DNA of 14,092 nt. Origin: an uncultured Actinomycetes bacterium. GTDB taxonomy: Bacteria > Actinomycetota > Actinomycetes > Nanopelagicales > Nanopelagicaceae. Of the stretch, positions 1-6,122 are shown piece after piece. Numbering within the stretch: position 1 is the first letter of the stretch; every line of letters begins with the position of its first letter. The notes under the pieces were generated by a model. That model was not told the DNA's origin, searched no databases, and saw nothing but the letters and a program-made list of their open reading frames with translations. The position numbers and the translations under genes are program-made. The stretch lies in the NCBI GenBank assembly GCA_903845465.1, contig CAIMXQ010000061.1, forward strand, positions 1-14,092, written 5' to 3'.

Positions 1-137
1 AGAAAGAAGCATCTTCAGAGTTACTCAATGCAATCTGCGATGCACTTGGTCTTACCTTGTCATCTGTGATGACTGGCGTTGCACACGAACTCACATCTCG
101 TGAAAGCGCAAAGCTCTCCGTTGTCGACGCAGCCTAA
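1..137 (+). CDS. clgR: XRE-family transcriptional regulator, ClgR-like, 3' end (partial)
   Basis: Only the last 44 codons are present, read in the frame starting at base 3 and ending at TAA 135-137. The residues KEASSELLNAICDALGLTL match the end of a Cro/C1-type helix-turn-helix as found in ClgR, the actinobacterial activator of clp protease genes; the ERGxKEASSE-type stretch usually follows the recognition helix. A short tail follows (about 20 residues, ending VVDAA). The identification relies on this small piece plus position: clgR lies upstream of DUF3046 and recA in many actinobacteria. The DNA-binding helices themselves lie outside the window, so another XRE regulator cannot be excluded. 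Confidence 0.72.
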   Translation, partial: KEASSELLNAICDALGLTLSSVMTGVAHELTSRESAKLSVVDAA

Positions 138-648
138 GTACGCCTTGCAAGGCGGAATACATCGTCGCACCGAGAGCGCAATTCTCAAAGGTACTAAATC
201 CCTTATTTCTTTACATGGTATTTCCAATATCTCCATGATTGATATTGCAGATGCATCCGAAGTATCACGCGCCACTTTATATAACCATTACCGAGATAAG
301 AGCGCAGTCCTCGAAGCGCTCATCACTGCAGAAGTTGATCGCCTTGTAACAATTGCATCGCGTGCTGGAACACCTGCAGATGCGCTGGAATCCCTCTCTC
401 GAGAAATTTCTTCAGATGCAGCACTTGCGTCAATGCGAATTCATGATGCAAATATCTTGATAGCAATCATGACACATTCAGAAAATCCACTCTACTTAGT
501 GCTAGCGCGTTCTATCTTTGAAGCCACTAAATCTGAGGCAGGTACGGGCCTTGCCATGCGCTGGTTATTGGGCCAAGTAATGCAACCCATTGCACCAAAA
601 CAATCTCGTGATCAAGCAGAACTTCTTGTAGATCGCACACTCTTTTAA
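121..648 (+). CDS. TetR/AcrR-family transcriptional regulator
   Basis: The N-terminal region has the TetR pattern: an amphipathic first helix (RRTESAILKGTKSLI), then DIADASEVSRATLYNHYRDK, the helix-turn-helix with its typical LYNHYRDK end (about residues 41-60). The remaining 115 residues form a helical ligand/dimerisation region of no recognised type. The start is uncertain because there is no ATG near the N-terminus. TTG 121 gives MSTQPKYALQGG, a natural-looking 175-residue protein overlapping clgR by 17 nt; TTG 79 (longer) and TTG 145 (167 residues, no overlap) are the alternatives, and none has a clear Shine-Dalgarno. The overlap with clgR suggests translational coupling in one transcript. 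The target genes and effector are unknown. Confidence 0.85.
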   Translation: MSTQPKYALQGGIHRRTESAILKGTKSLISLHGISNISMIDIADASEVSRATLYNHYRDKSAVLEALITAEVDRLVTIASRAGTPADALESLSREISSDAALASMRIHDANILIAIMTHSENPLYLVLARSIFEATKSEAGTGLAMRWLLGQVMQPIAPKQSRDQAELLVDRTLF

Positions 649-664
649 TTGAGGTTGTTGATAC

Positions 665-865
665 ATGCGCATCTCTGATTTACGGGAAAGACTTGTGCTC
701 TCATTCGGTGAAGCGTGGGCACCATCTTTTTCACACGATATTGCAATCAGCGAACTCGGCTCAATGACGGTCAATGAAGCGCTCAGCGCTGGCCGAGAAG
801 CAGATGAGATTTGGCGTGCAGTATGTAAACAATGCCCAGCAGAGACAGAGAAGTACCGCTACTAA
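665..865 (+). CDS. DUF3046 family protein
   Basis: This 66-residue protein starts MRISDLRERL, has a central GEAWAPSFSHD segment and the block TVNEALSAGREADEIWRAVC, which is the family signature (TVEEALAAG..xxxVWRAVC). DUF3046 is a small, soluble, helical family of unknown function confined to Actinobacteria and usually found just upstream of recA, as here. A GAGG ribosome binding site (651-654) lies 10 nt before the ATG, 16 nt after the TetR stop, so it probably shares that transcript. Its stop overlaps the stop of the convergent yaaA gene by 4 nt, with no terminator visible between them. I see no catalytic motif and assign no function. Confidence 0.88.
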   Translation: MRISDLRERLVLSFGEAWAPSFSHDIAISELGSMTVNEALSAGREADEIWRAVCKQCPAETEKYRY

Positions 866-1416
866 ACGGCAATAACTTCAAGTACCCATGGTTCGACCCC
901 ATCGGATGGAGTCAATGCGCAGGGATATTTTTCAGAGACAATCGCATAGAGATCTTCGGGAGATGTCGGCTGCGACCTTGACTGCAATAGCCAGCGCGCA
1001 ATCTCGCCACGGGTCTTCTTCGACATATGCGTGATGACAGTTCGCACTCCATCGACAACTGTAGAAACTCGAACCTCGACAGTGATATCAACCGGTGCGT
1101 GCCAGACGGTCTTAAATGTAGATGAGCGACAGTCGACTATCAGCTGCTTTTCGGCGCCATCGAGCGCAGTGGAGATGGGTTGGCGCATCGCTGCGTTATC
1201 AATCTTCTGCTTATAACTTTCAATCTTCTGCGAAGGTCGCACGACTCCGTACTTGGCAGAGATAATCGCAACGGCCAGCTCGCCGCGCTTCTTGGCGGCA
1301 GGGGAGAGGGTGCTCCAACCCAGGGCTTGATAGAGAACGCCCGCATAGACGCTCATGGCGGGGGTTGGCTTGCTCGTCTCCTGCTTCTTCTCAGAGGGCG
1401 GCAGGAGGATCAGCAT
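862..1416 (-). CDS. yaaA: YaaA family protein (UPF0246/DUF328), peroxide-stress type, short form
   Basis: The protein opens with MLILLPPSEKK, the hallmark N-terminus of actinobacterial YaaA proteins, followed by VYAGVLYQAL (residues 23-32) and SAKYGVVRP (53-61), both conserved in the family. In E. coli YaaA limits free iron and DNA damage during peroxide stress and the fold binds DNA; the role here is inferred. At 184 residues it is shorter than the usual 240-260: the helical segment normally between PPSE and VYxGVLY is nearly absent, although downstream blocks follow in order with no frame break. ATG 1416 is preferred over GTG 1425 because a TAGGGT hexamer lies exactly 7 nt upstream. It is divergent from recA and convergent with DUF3046. 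Confidence 0.85.
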   Translation of the reverse strand: MLILLPPSEKKQETSKPTPAMSVYAGVLYQALGWSTLSPAAKKRGELAVAIISAKYGVVRPSQKIESYKQKIDNAAMRQPISTALDGAEKQLIVDCRSSTFKTVWHAPVDITVEVRVSTVVDGVRTVITHMSKKTRGEIARWLLQSRSQPTSPEDLYAIVSEKYPCALTPSDGVEPWVLEVIAV

Positions 1417-1423
1417 GCGACAC

Positions 1424-1429
1424 ACCCTA
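1424..1429 (-). promoter_or_regulatory. Candidate -10 element of yaaA (leaderless)
   Basis: Reading the minus strand, TAGGGT fits the actinobacterial -10 consensus TANNNT and is followed by 7 nt and then ATG 1416. Transcription would begin at or next to the start codon. No good -35 is visible. The same bases could instead supply a weak AAGTAGG Shine-Dalgarno, 9 nt before the ATG, so the leaderless reading is inference. Confidence 0.45.
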
Positions 1430-1430
1430 C

Positions 1431-1453
1431 TTGTCAGTGGCGCCTGCTACCTT
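1431..1453 (+). promoter_or_regulatory. RecA-NDp (PafBC-type) promoter of recA
   Basis: TTGTCAGTG (1431-1439), an 8-nt spacer and TACCTT (1448-1453) match every fixed position of the actinobacterial DNA-damage promoter described as tTGTCRGTG-N8-TAnnnT. In mycobacteria such promoters are activated by the WYL-domain regulator PafBC, independently of LexA. The predicted transcription start, 6-8 nt after the -10, falls inside the adjacent LexA box, leaving a leader of about 180 nt before recA. The motif match is direct; PafBC dependence is inferred. Confidence 0.85.
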
Positions 1454-1470
1454 TCGAACAGATGTTCGGA
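1453..1470. promoter_or_regulatory. LexA-binding SOS box (recA/yaaA)
   Basis: CGAACAGATGTTCG (1455-1468) contains a perfect GAAC-N4-GTTC core (1456-1467), the LexA operator type of Gram-positive bacteria and actinobacteria. It starts where the RecA-NDp -10 ends and covers the predicted recA start site, so bound LexA would block initiation there. It also lies about 40-50 bp upstream of the divergent yaaA start. Confidence 0.88.
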
Positions 1471-1641
1471 TACCCTTGCGACATCACTCACGTGATGGAC
1501 TACCACAAGTGGTCACGTTCAACCAGAGCGGTGCTCAGCTTTCCGCCCACAGCGTCTCTATAACGCCGGGGCCGTCGCAGAGAATGTCCGTACCTTCTGG
1601 GCCGAATACCAACGGCTGCGCTCGCAGACGTTCGAGATGAA
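1471..1641 (+). other. Long 5' leader of recA with inverted repeats
   Basis: This is the predicted untranslated leader of recA. It contains CATCAC/GTGATG (1482-1497, 4-nt loop) and ACCAC-AA-GTGGT (1502-1513). The second is extended by CGTG 1491-1494 with CACG 1514-1517, so the two hairpins are mutually exclusive. The segment 1520-1640 looks richer in G and C than the flanking genes. No gene with a usable start is visible; one frame stays open from 1496 into recA but lacks an ATG, GTG or TTG before 1637. A second recA promoter could lie here, but I see no convincing one. Confidence 0.4.
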
Positions 1642-2733
1642 ATGGAGAATACAGTGGCTGCTGAAAAATCAAAGCCTGAAGAGAAAAATGTATCCGACCG
1701 CCAGAAGGCGTTAGATACCGCGCTAGCTCAAATCGAACGACAGTTTGGTAAGGGCTCAGTAATGAAGATGTCAGATCGACAAGCACAAGTAATCGAAGTA
1801 ATTCCAACCGGCTCTATCGCACTCGATATTGCACTTGGTATTGGTGGCCTTCCACGTGGTCGCATCATTGAAATTTATGGACCTGAATCCTCAGGTAAGA
1901 CAACTCTTACACTCCATGCAATTGCAAATGCACAGAAAGCTGGCGGAATCTGCGCCTTCATCGATGCAGAGCATGCATTCGATGCAGAGTATGCAAAGAA
2001 GCTCGGCGTCGATATCGATGCACTCCTTGTTTCACAACCAGATACAGGCGAGCAAGCTCTCGAGATCATGGATATGTTGATCCGCTCCGGCGCTCTCGAT
2101 CTCGTCGTTGTCGACTCAGTTGCAGCCCTTGTTCCTCGCGCGGAAATCGAAGGCGAGATGGGCGATTCACATATGGGTCTTCAAGCACGTCTTATGTCAC
2201 AAGCGCTTCGTAAGATCACTGGCGCCCTTCACCAATCAAAGACAACAGCAATCTTTATCAACCAGCTCCGCGAAAAGATCGGTGTCTTCTTCGGTTCCCC
2301 AGAGACAACAACAGGTGGAAAGGCGCTCAAGTTCTACGCATCTGTTCGCCTCGATATCCGCCGAATCGAAACTCTTAAAGAAGGTACTGAATCAGTCGGT
2401 AACCGCACACGCGTTAAGGTCGTCAAAAATAAGATGGCTCCACCATTTAAGCAGGCTGAATTCGACATCATCTACGGCGTCGGAATCTCACGCGAAGGTT
2501 CACTTCTCGATATGGGCGTCGAGCTCGGTATCGTCAAGAAATCTGGCGCTTGGTATACCTACGAAGCCGATCAACTCGGCCAAGGTAAAGAGAATTCACG
2601 CGCATTCCTCATCGATAATCCAGATCTCGCCAACGAGATCGAATCTAAGATCCGCGCAAGCTTCGTACCCGTCGAAGTTGATGCAGAGATGATCGCAGAG
2701 ATCGATGAAGCAGCAGCAGAGGTTGATTTCTAA
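1642..2733 (+). CDS. recA: Recombinase RecA
   Basis: RecA is the ATP-dependent strand-exchange protein of homologous recombination and the co-protease that triggers LexA self-cleavage. Seen here: Walker A GPESSGKT (residues 80-87), the Walker B segment LVVVDSVAALVPRAE, loop L1 with GDSHMGLQARLMSQALRK, and loop L2 FINQLREKIGVFFGSPETTTGG. The C-terminal tail is acidic. No intein interrupts it. At 363 residues it is slightly longer than usual because of an N-terminal extension. GTG 1654 has the better ribosome binding site (GGAG 1644-1647, 6-nt spacing) and would give 359 residues; ATG 1642 is kept as the longest candidate. The recX frame begins at the recA stop codon. Damage control is expected through the upstream RecA-NDp promoter and SOS box. 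Confidence 0.98.
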   Translation: MENTVAAEKSKPEEKNVSDRQKALDTALAQIERQFGKGSVMKMSDRQAQVIEVIPTGSIALDIALGIGGLPRGRIIEIYGPESSGKTTLTLHAIANAQKAGGICAFIDAEHAFDAEYAKKLGVDIDALLVSQPDTGEQALEIMDMLIRSGALDLVVVDSVAALVPRAEIEGEMGDSHMGLQARLMSQALRKITGALHQSKTTAIFINQLREKIGVFFGSPETTTGGKALKFYASVRLDIRRIETLKEGTESVGNRTRVKVVKNKMAPPFKQAEFDIIYGVGISREGSLLDMGVELGIVKKSGAWYTYEADQLGQGKENSRAFLIDNPDLANEIESKIRASFVPVEVDAEMIAEIDEAAAEVDF

Positions 2734-3239
2734 TTTCACTGCAATTTGCAAAGGTAGAACGTGGCGAAGGCTCCGACCCTTACGAAGTAGCTCACACACT
2801 TGCGCTCAACGCACTTGTGACCAGAGCGAAAAGTAAGGGCGAGCTTCTCGTTCACCTTAAGACCCGTGGCGTCGAAGACGATGTAGCGCAAGCTGTTGTA
2901 TTTCGATTGCAAGAGAGCGGTCTTATCAACGATCGCGAATTTGCAGCTGCCTGGGCCACATCGCGCCATAACCATAAGAAGTTATCGAAGCGCATTATCG
3001 CTGGCGAACTTCGCCAGAAGGGTGTCACTCAAGAGCAGATCGATGAAGCGCTCGATGGCATCGATGATGAATCCGAATATCGTGCAGCCTTTGATTTAGG
3101 ATTTAAGAAGTACAACACGATGTCGCGCCTCGAGCCAGATGTTCAGATTCGCCGTATTCAATCGCTACTTGCGCGAAAAGGTTTTAACTTTACGATTATC
3201 TCCCGAGTTCTTCGCGAACTCGATCTGATACAAAACTGA
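2733..3239 (+). CDS. recX: Regulatory protein RecX (start codon non-standard or misassigned)
   Basis: RecX binds RecA filaments and modulates recombination. The RecX three-helix repeats are visible: KGELLVHLKTRGVEDDVAQA, the block LQESGLINDREFAAAW-SRH, and the second repeat ELRQKGVTQEQIDEAL. The first standard start in frame is GTG 2817, giving 140 residues, but that removes a helix (PYEVAHTLALNALVTRA) which aligns with the conserved first helix of actinobacterial RecX. The frame is open back to 2727, and ATT 2733 overlaps the recA stop in the arrangement TAATT, where TAATG would be a classic coupled stop/start; AGAGG at 2717-2721 lies 11 nt before. From ATT the protein is 168 residues, normal for the family. 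CTG 2739 is another option. The gene is certain; the start is not. Confidence 0.88.
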   Translation: MSLQFAKVERGEGSDPYEVAHTLALNALVTRAKSKGELLVHLKTRGVEDDVAQAVVFRLQESGLINDREFAAAWATSRHNHKKLSKRIIAGELRQKGVTQEQIDEALDGIDDESEYRAAFDLGFKKYNTMSRLEPDVQIRRIQSLLARKGFNFTIISRVLRELDLIQN

Positions 3240-3240
3240 C

Positions 3241-3960
3241 TTACTTACCCTGTTTTAAATGTTCAGTTAAACGCTCTGCAGTTGCAACAACCGCTGCTGC
3301 ATGCAAGCGTCCTGGTTGGCGACCTAAACGCTCAATCGGTCCGCTAATAGAGACAGCTGCAATCACCTTTCCATTAGGGCCACGAACTGGCGCAGATACC
3401 GATGCAACTCCAGCTTCACGCTCTCCGACAGATTGCGCCCAACCGCGGCGACGATCGGCAGCTAAATGCGCCGCTGTATAACGCGCATTCTTTAAACCGC
3501 GATGAATTTTTTCAGAGTCTTCCCATGCCATTAAAATTTGTGCAGCAGAACCTGCCTGCATTGTCAGCGATGCGCCAACTGGAACTGAGTCACGTAAACC
3601 GGATAAACGCTCAGCGACTGCAACGCATATGCGGATATCTCCTTGGCGTCGATATAGCTGTGCAGATTCGCCGGTTGCATCTCGTAGAGCGGCAAGTGCT
3701 GGGGCAGCGGCTGCAATGAGGCGATCCTCACCAGCTGCAGCTGCAAGTTCGGCCGAACGAGGCCCCAAGATGAAGCGACCATTGAGGTCGCGAGCTACAA
3801 GGCGATGGAATTCAAGGGCTACAGCTAAGCGATGGGCTGTCGGGCGGGCGATACCGGTCGCCGCAACGAGTTCTGCGAGAGAGTGTGGCCCGGATTCGAG
3901 GGTGGCAAGGATTCCTACGGCTTTATCTAATACGCCGACTCCGCTATTCTTCTTATCCAC
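3241..3960 (-). CDS. ndgR: IclR-family transcriptional regulator, NdgR/LtbR-like
   Basis: This 239-residue protein has an N-terminal winged helix-turn-helix (residues 10-62, with SLAELVAATGIARPTAHRL as the recognition region) and a C-terminal IclR effector-binding domain (about 80-235, with VGASLTMQAGSAAQILMAW and VASVSAPVRGPNGKVIAAVSISGP). In Streptomyces (NdgR/AreB) and Corynebacterium (LtbR) an IclR regulator divergent from leuCD controls leucine biosynthesis, and the arrangement here is identical, so the same role is inferred. GTG 3960 is the start: no Shine-Dalgarno is present, but an extended -10 lies 6 nt upstream, pointing to leaderless translation. It is convergent with recX, with 1 nt between the stop codons. 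The alanine-rich stretch at residues 70-90 is normal for the family. Confidence 0.9.
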   Translation of the reverse strand: MDKKNSGVGVLDKAVGILATLESGPHSLAELVAATGIARPTAHRLAVALEFHRLVARDLNGRFILGPRSAELAAAAGEDRLIAAAAPALAALRDATGESAQLYRRQGDIRICVAVAERLSGLRDSVPVGASLTMQAGSAAQILMAWEDSEKIHRGLKNARYTAAHLAADRRRGWAQSVGEREAGVASVSAPVRGPNGKVIAAVSISGPIERLGRQPGRLHAAAVVATAERLTEHLKQGK

Positions 3961-3966
3961 GGAGTG

Positions 3967-3995
3967 ATATTAGCATCCCACTTATTGAGATGCAA
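3967..3995 (-). promoter_or_regulatory. Leaderless promoter of the IclR-family gene
   Basis: On the minus strand, TTGCAT (3990-3995), exactly 17 nt of spacer and TAATAT (3967-3972) are followed by CACTCC and the GTG start. TG at one base before the hexamer makes an extended -10 (TGCTAATAT). The start site would coincide with the start codon. The -35 lies inside the inverted repeat 3979-4002, which suggests autoregulation. Confidence 0.65.
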
Positions 3996-4002
3996 TAAAG
4001 TG
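3979..4002. promoter_or_regulatory. Candidate operator between the IclR gene and leuC
   Basis: CACTTATTG (3979-3987) and CAATAAAGTG (3993-4002) form an inverted repeat with a 5-nt centre and one bulged base. It overlaps the -35 of the IclR gene and a possible leuC -10 (TAAAGT, 3996-4001), so one bound regulator could control both directions. Size and position suit an IclR-type operator. The leuC -35 is not clear. Confidence 0.5.
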
Positions 4003-4027
4003 AACTTTTAAGGGAGTACAGCATCTG

Positions 4028-5419
4028 ATGGGAAAGACGTTAGCTGAGAAGATTTGGGATGCCCATATCGTTCGACAGGCTGCAGGAGAGCCAGACCTGC
4101 TCTACATCGATCTACAACTTGTTCATGAAGTAACAAGTGCGCAGGCATTCGATGGTTTGCGTCTTGCAGGTCGCAAGGTTCGTCGCCCTGATTTAACAAT
4201 CGCAACTGAAGATCACAACACTCCGACCTTAGATATTTTAAAGCCGATTGCTGACCCCGTTTCAAAGCTTCAGATTGACACTTTGCGCAATAACGCAAAA
4301 GAGTTCGGTATTCGTATCCACTCATTGGGAGATGCTGATCAAGGCGTTGTGCACGTTGTTGGGCCACAGCTTGGAATTACACAACCTGGCATGACAATCG
4401 TCTGTGGAGACTCACATACATCGACACACGGCGCCTTTGGTGCAATCGCATTTGGAATTGGTACATCCGAAGTAGAACATGTGCTTGCAACACAGACTCT
4501 GCCCTCAAGTCGCCCAAAGACGATGGCAATAAATGTCGAAGGAACTTTGAAGACTGGCGTGACAGCAAAAGACATCATCCTTGCCATCATCGCGCAAATC
4601 GGTACTGGTGGAGGTCAGGGCTACATCATCGAATATCGCGGTTCGGCAATTCGCGAGCTATCGATGGAAGGCCGCATGACAGTCTGCAATATGTCGATTG
4701 AAGCAGGTGCACGAGCAGGACTTATTGCACCTGATCAGAAGACATTTGATTACATCAAGGGCAAGCCACATGCTCCAGAAAATTTCGCAGAAGCACAAAG
4801 CTACTGGGAGACTCTTTTTACAGATTCCGATGCAAAGTTTGATCGTGAAATTACTTTAGATGCAAACACACTTGAACCATTTGTCACATGGGGAACAAAC
4901 CCAGGACAAGGTTTGCCGCTCAATGCATCGGTTCCAAACCCAGCAGATATCAAGGATTCAGAAGAGCGCGGAGCAGCAGAGCGCGCACTTGAGTACATGG
5001 GACTGACAGCTGGAACACCACTGAAGAAGATAGCTATTGACACTGTTTTCTTGGGCTCTTGCACCAATGGGCGCATCGAAGATTTGCGTGCAGCTGCATC
5101 AGTTGTAGAGGGCAAGAAGATTGCACCAAAACTTCGCATGCTTGTTGTGCCTGGTTCTGAACGTGTTCGTCAGCAAGCAATGAAGGAAGGCCTCGATAAG
5201 GTCTTCTTAGATTTTGGCGCTGAATGGCGTAACGCAGGGTGCTCAATGTGTCTTGGTATGAACCCTGACCAACTAGCAGTAGGCGAGCGTTCTGCATCAA
5301 CATCAAACCGTAACTTCGAAGGTCGCCAAGGAAAGGGCGGACGTACTCACCTTGTCAGTCCGCTTGTTGCAGCAGCAACAGCAATTCGCGGAACGCTTTC
5401 TTCACCGGCAGATTTGTAA
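4028..5419 (+). CDS. leuC: 3-isopropylmalate dehydratase, large subunit
   Basis: LeuC with LeuD isomerises 2-isopropylmalate to 3-isopropylmalate in leucine biosynthesis. At 463 residues it is of normal length and starts MGKTLAEKIWDAHIV, typical of LeuC. The three cysteines that bind the catalytic 4Fe-4S cluster are present: Cys345 in GSCTNGR, and Cys405 and Cys408 in GCSMCLGMNPD. Other aconitase-family blocks are TEDHNTPT, CGDSHTSTHGAFGA and GTGGGQGY. The ATG is preceded by AGGGAG (4011-4016) at 11 nt. leuD follows after 16 nt, so the two form an operon, divergent from its likely regulator. Confidence 0.97.
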   Translation: MGKTLAEKIWDAHIVRQAAGEPDLLYIDLQLVHEVTSAQAFDGLRLAGRKVRRPDLTIATEDHNTPTLDILKPIADPVSKLQIDTLRNNAKEFGIRIHSLGDADQGVVHVVGPQLGITQPGMTIVCGDSHTSTHGAFGAIAFGIGTSEVEHVLATQTLPSSRPKTMAINVEGTLKTGVTAKDIILAIIAQIGTGGGQGYIIEYRGSAIRELSMEGRMTVCNMSIEAGARAGLIAPDQKTFDYIKGKPHAPENFAEAQSYWETLFTDSDAKFDREITLDANTLEPFVTWGTNPGQGLPLNASVPNPADIKDSEERGAAERALEYMGLTAGTPLKKIAIDTVFLGSCTNGRIEDLRAAASVVEGKKIAPKLRMLVVPGSERVRQQAMKEGLDKVFLDFGAEWRNAGCSMCLGMNPDQLAVGERSASTSNRNFEGRQGKGGRTHLVSPLVAAATAIRGTLSSPADL

Positions 5420-5435
5420 GAGGGGGCTACCAAAA

Positions 5436-6035
5436 ATGGAGAAATTTATTAAGCACACCGGCACCGGAGTTCCACTTCGCCGTAGCAATGTCGATACAGA
5501 TCAAATCATCCCCGCTGTCTACCTCAAGCGCGTCACACGTAGCGGCTTTGAAGATGGACTTTTCTCTGCATGGCGCAGCGATCCTGAGTTTGTTCTCAAT
5601 AAGGAAGAATTTAAGGGCGGAACTGTTCTCGTTGCTGGCCCTGAATTCGGTACAGGTTCATCTCGCGAGCACGCTGTATGGGCTCTCCAGAATTATGGAT
5701 TTAAGGCAGTTATCTCAAGCCGCTTCGCAGATATCTTCCGCGGTAATTCGCTTAAGGGCGGACTTCTTACCGTGATATTGCCCCAAGTGGCTGTTGAAGC
5801 TATCTGGCAGGCTATTGAGTCTGTGCCAAGCACTTCTATCACTGTAGATCTAGATACTCGAACCGTCTCTTACAACGAAGTCACAGTCGCCTTTGAACTC
5901 GACGATTACACCCGTTGGCGTTTAATGGAAGGACTCGATGACATCGGATTAACCTTGAAACATACTGATTCCATCGATGCATTCGAGGTTAAGCGACCTT
6001 CTTACAAGCCAACAACACTTCCTATACGTATCTAA
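5436..6035 (+). CDS. leuD: 3-isopropylmalate dehydratase, small subunit
   Basis: LeuD is the swivelling-domain subunit of isopropylmalate isomerase and completes the active site of LeuC. The sequence has VDTDQIIPAVYLKRV near the N-terminus and GTGSSREHAVWAL (from residue 72), the substrate-binding loop shared with the aconitase small domain, then ISSRFADIFRGNSLKGGLL. It is 199 residues, the family norm. The frame is open further upstream into leuC, but ATG 5436 is right: AGGGGG (5421-5426) lies 9 nt before it and the protein then begins MEKFIKHTGTGVPL, like other LeuD proteins. A terminator-like hairpin follows 10 nt after the stop. Confidence 0.97.
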   Translation: MEKFIKHTGTGVPLRRSNVDTDQIIPAVYLKRVTRSGFEDGLFSAWRSDPEFVLNKEEFKGGTVLVAGPEFGTGSSREHAVWALQNYGFKAVISSRFADIFRGNSLKGGLLTVILPQVAVEAIWQAIESVPSTSITVDLDTRTVSYNEVTVAFELDDYTRWRLMEGLDDIGLTLKHTDSIDAFEVKRPSYKPTTLPIRI

Positions 6036-6044
6036 AGCTCTAAA

Positions 6045-6070
6045 AATTAGCGTAAATCGCTGATTTTTTT
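6045..6070 (+). terminator. Intrinsic terminator of leuCD
   Basis: AATTAGCG (6045-6052) pairs with CGCTGATT (6058-6065) through a TAAAT loop with one G-U pair, and runs into seven T residues (6064-6070). The stem is weak, but the shape and the position 10 nt after leuD fit an intrinsic terminator. Confidence 0.72.
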
Positions 6071-6100
6071 CATGAGGTGAGTGAAGTGTGTAAAAGTCTC

Positions 6101-6122
6101 AACTCTGGAATGAGAGTTTTTT
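6101..6122 (+). terminator. Second terminator-like hairpin between leuD and hup
   Basis: AACTCT (6101-6106) pairs perfectly with AGAGTT (6113-6118) around a GGAATG loop, and T residues continue to 6122. It may be a back-up terminator for leuCD or the end of a short transcript. The stem is short and not very GC-rich. Confidence 0.5.

Noticed and set aside
1180..1640. Open frames on the + strand opposite yaaA and through the recA leader
   Set aside because: Mostly shadows of yaaA. The frames have no family resemblance, no ribosome binding site, and composition unlike the real genes here.
2108..2692. Long (194-codon) alternative frame within recA
   Set aside because: Serine/arginine-rich shadow of recA; recA is intact in its own frame.
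1642..2733. Possible intein in RecA, as in some mycobacteria
   Set aside because: The RecA domain is continuous at normal length with no inserted block.
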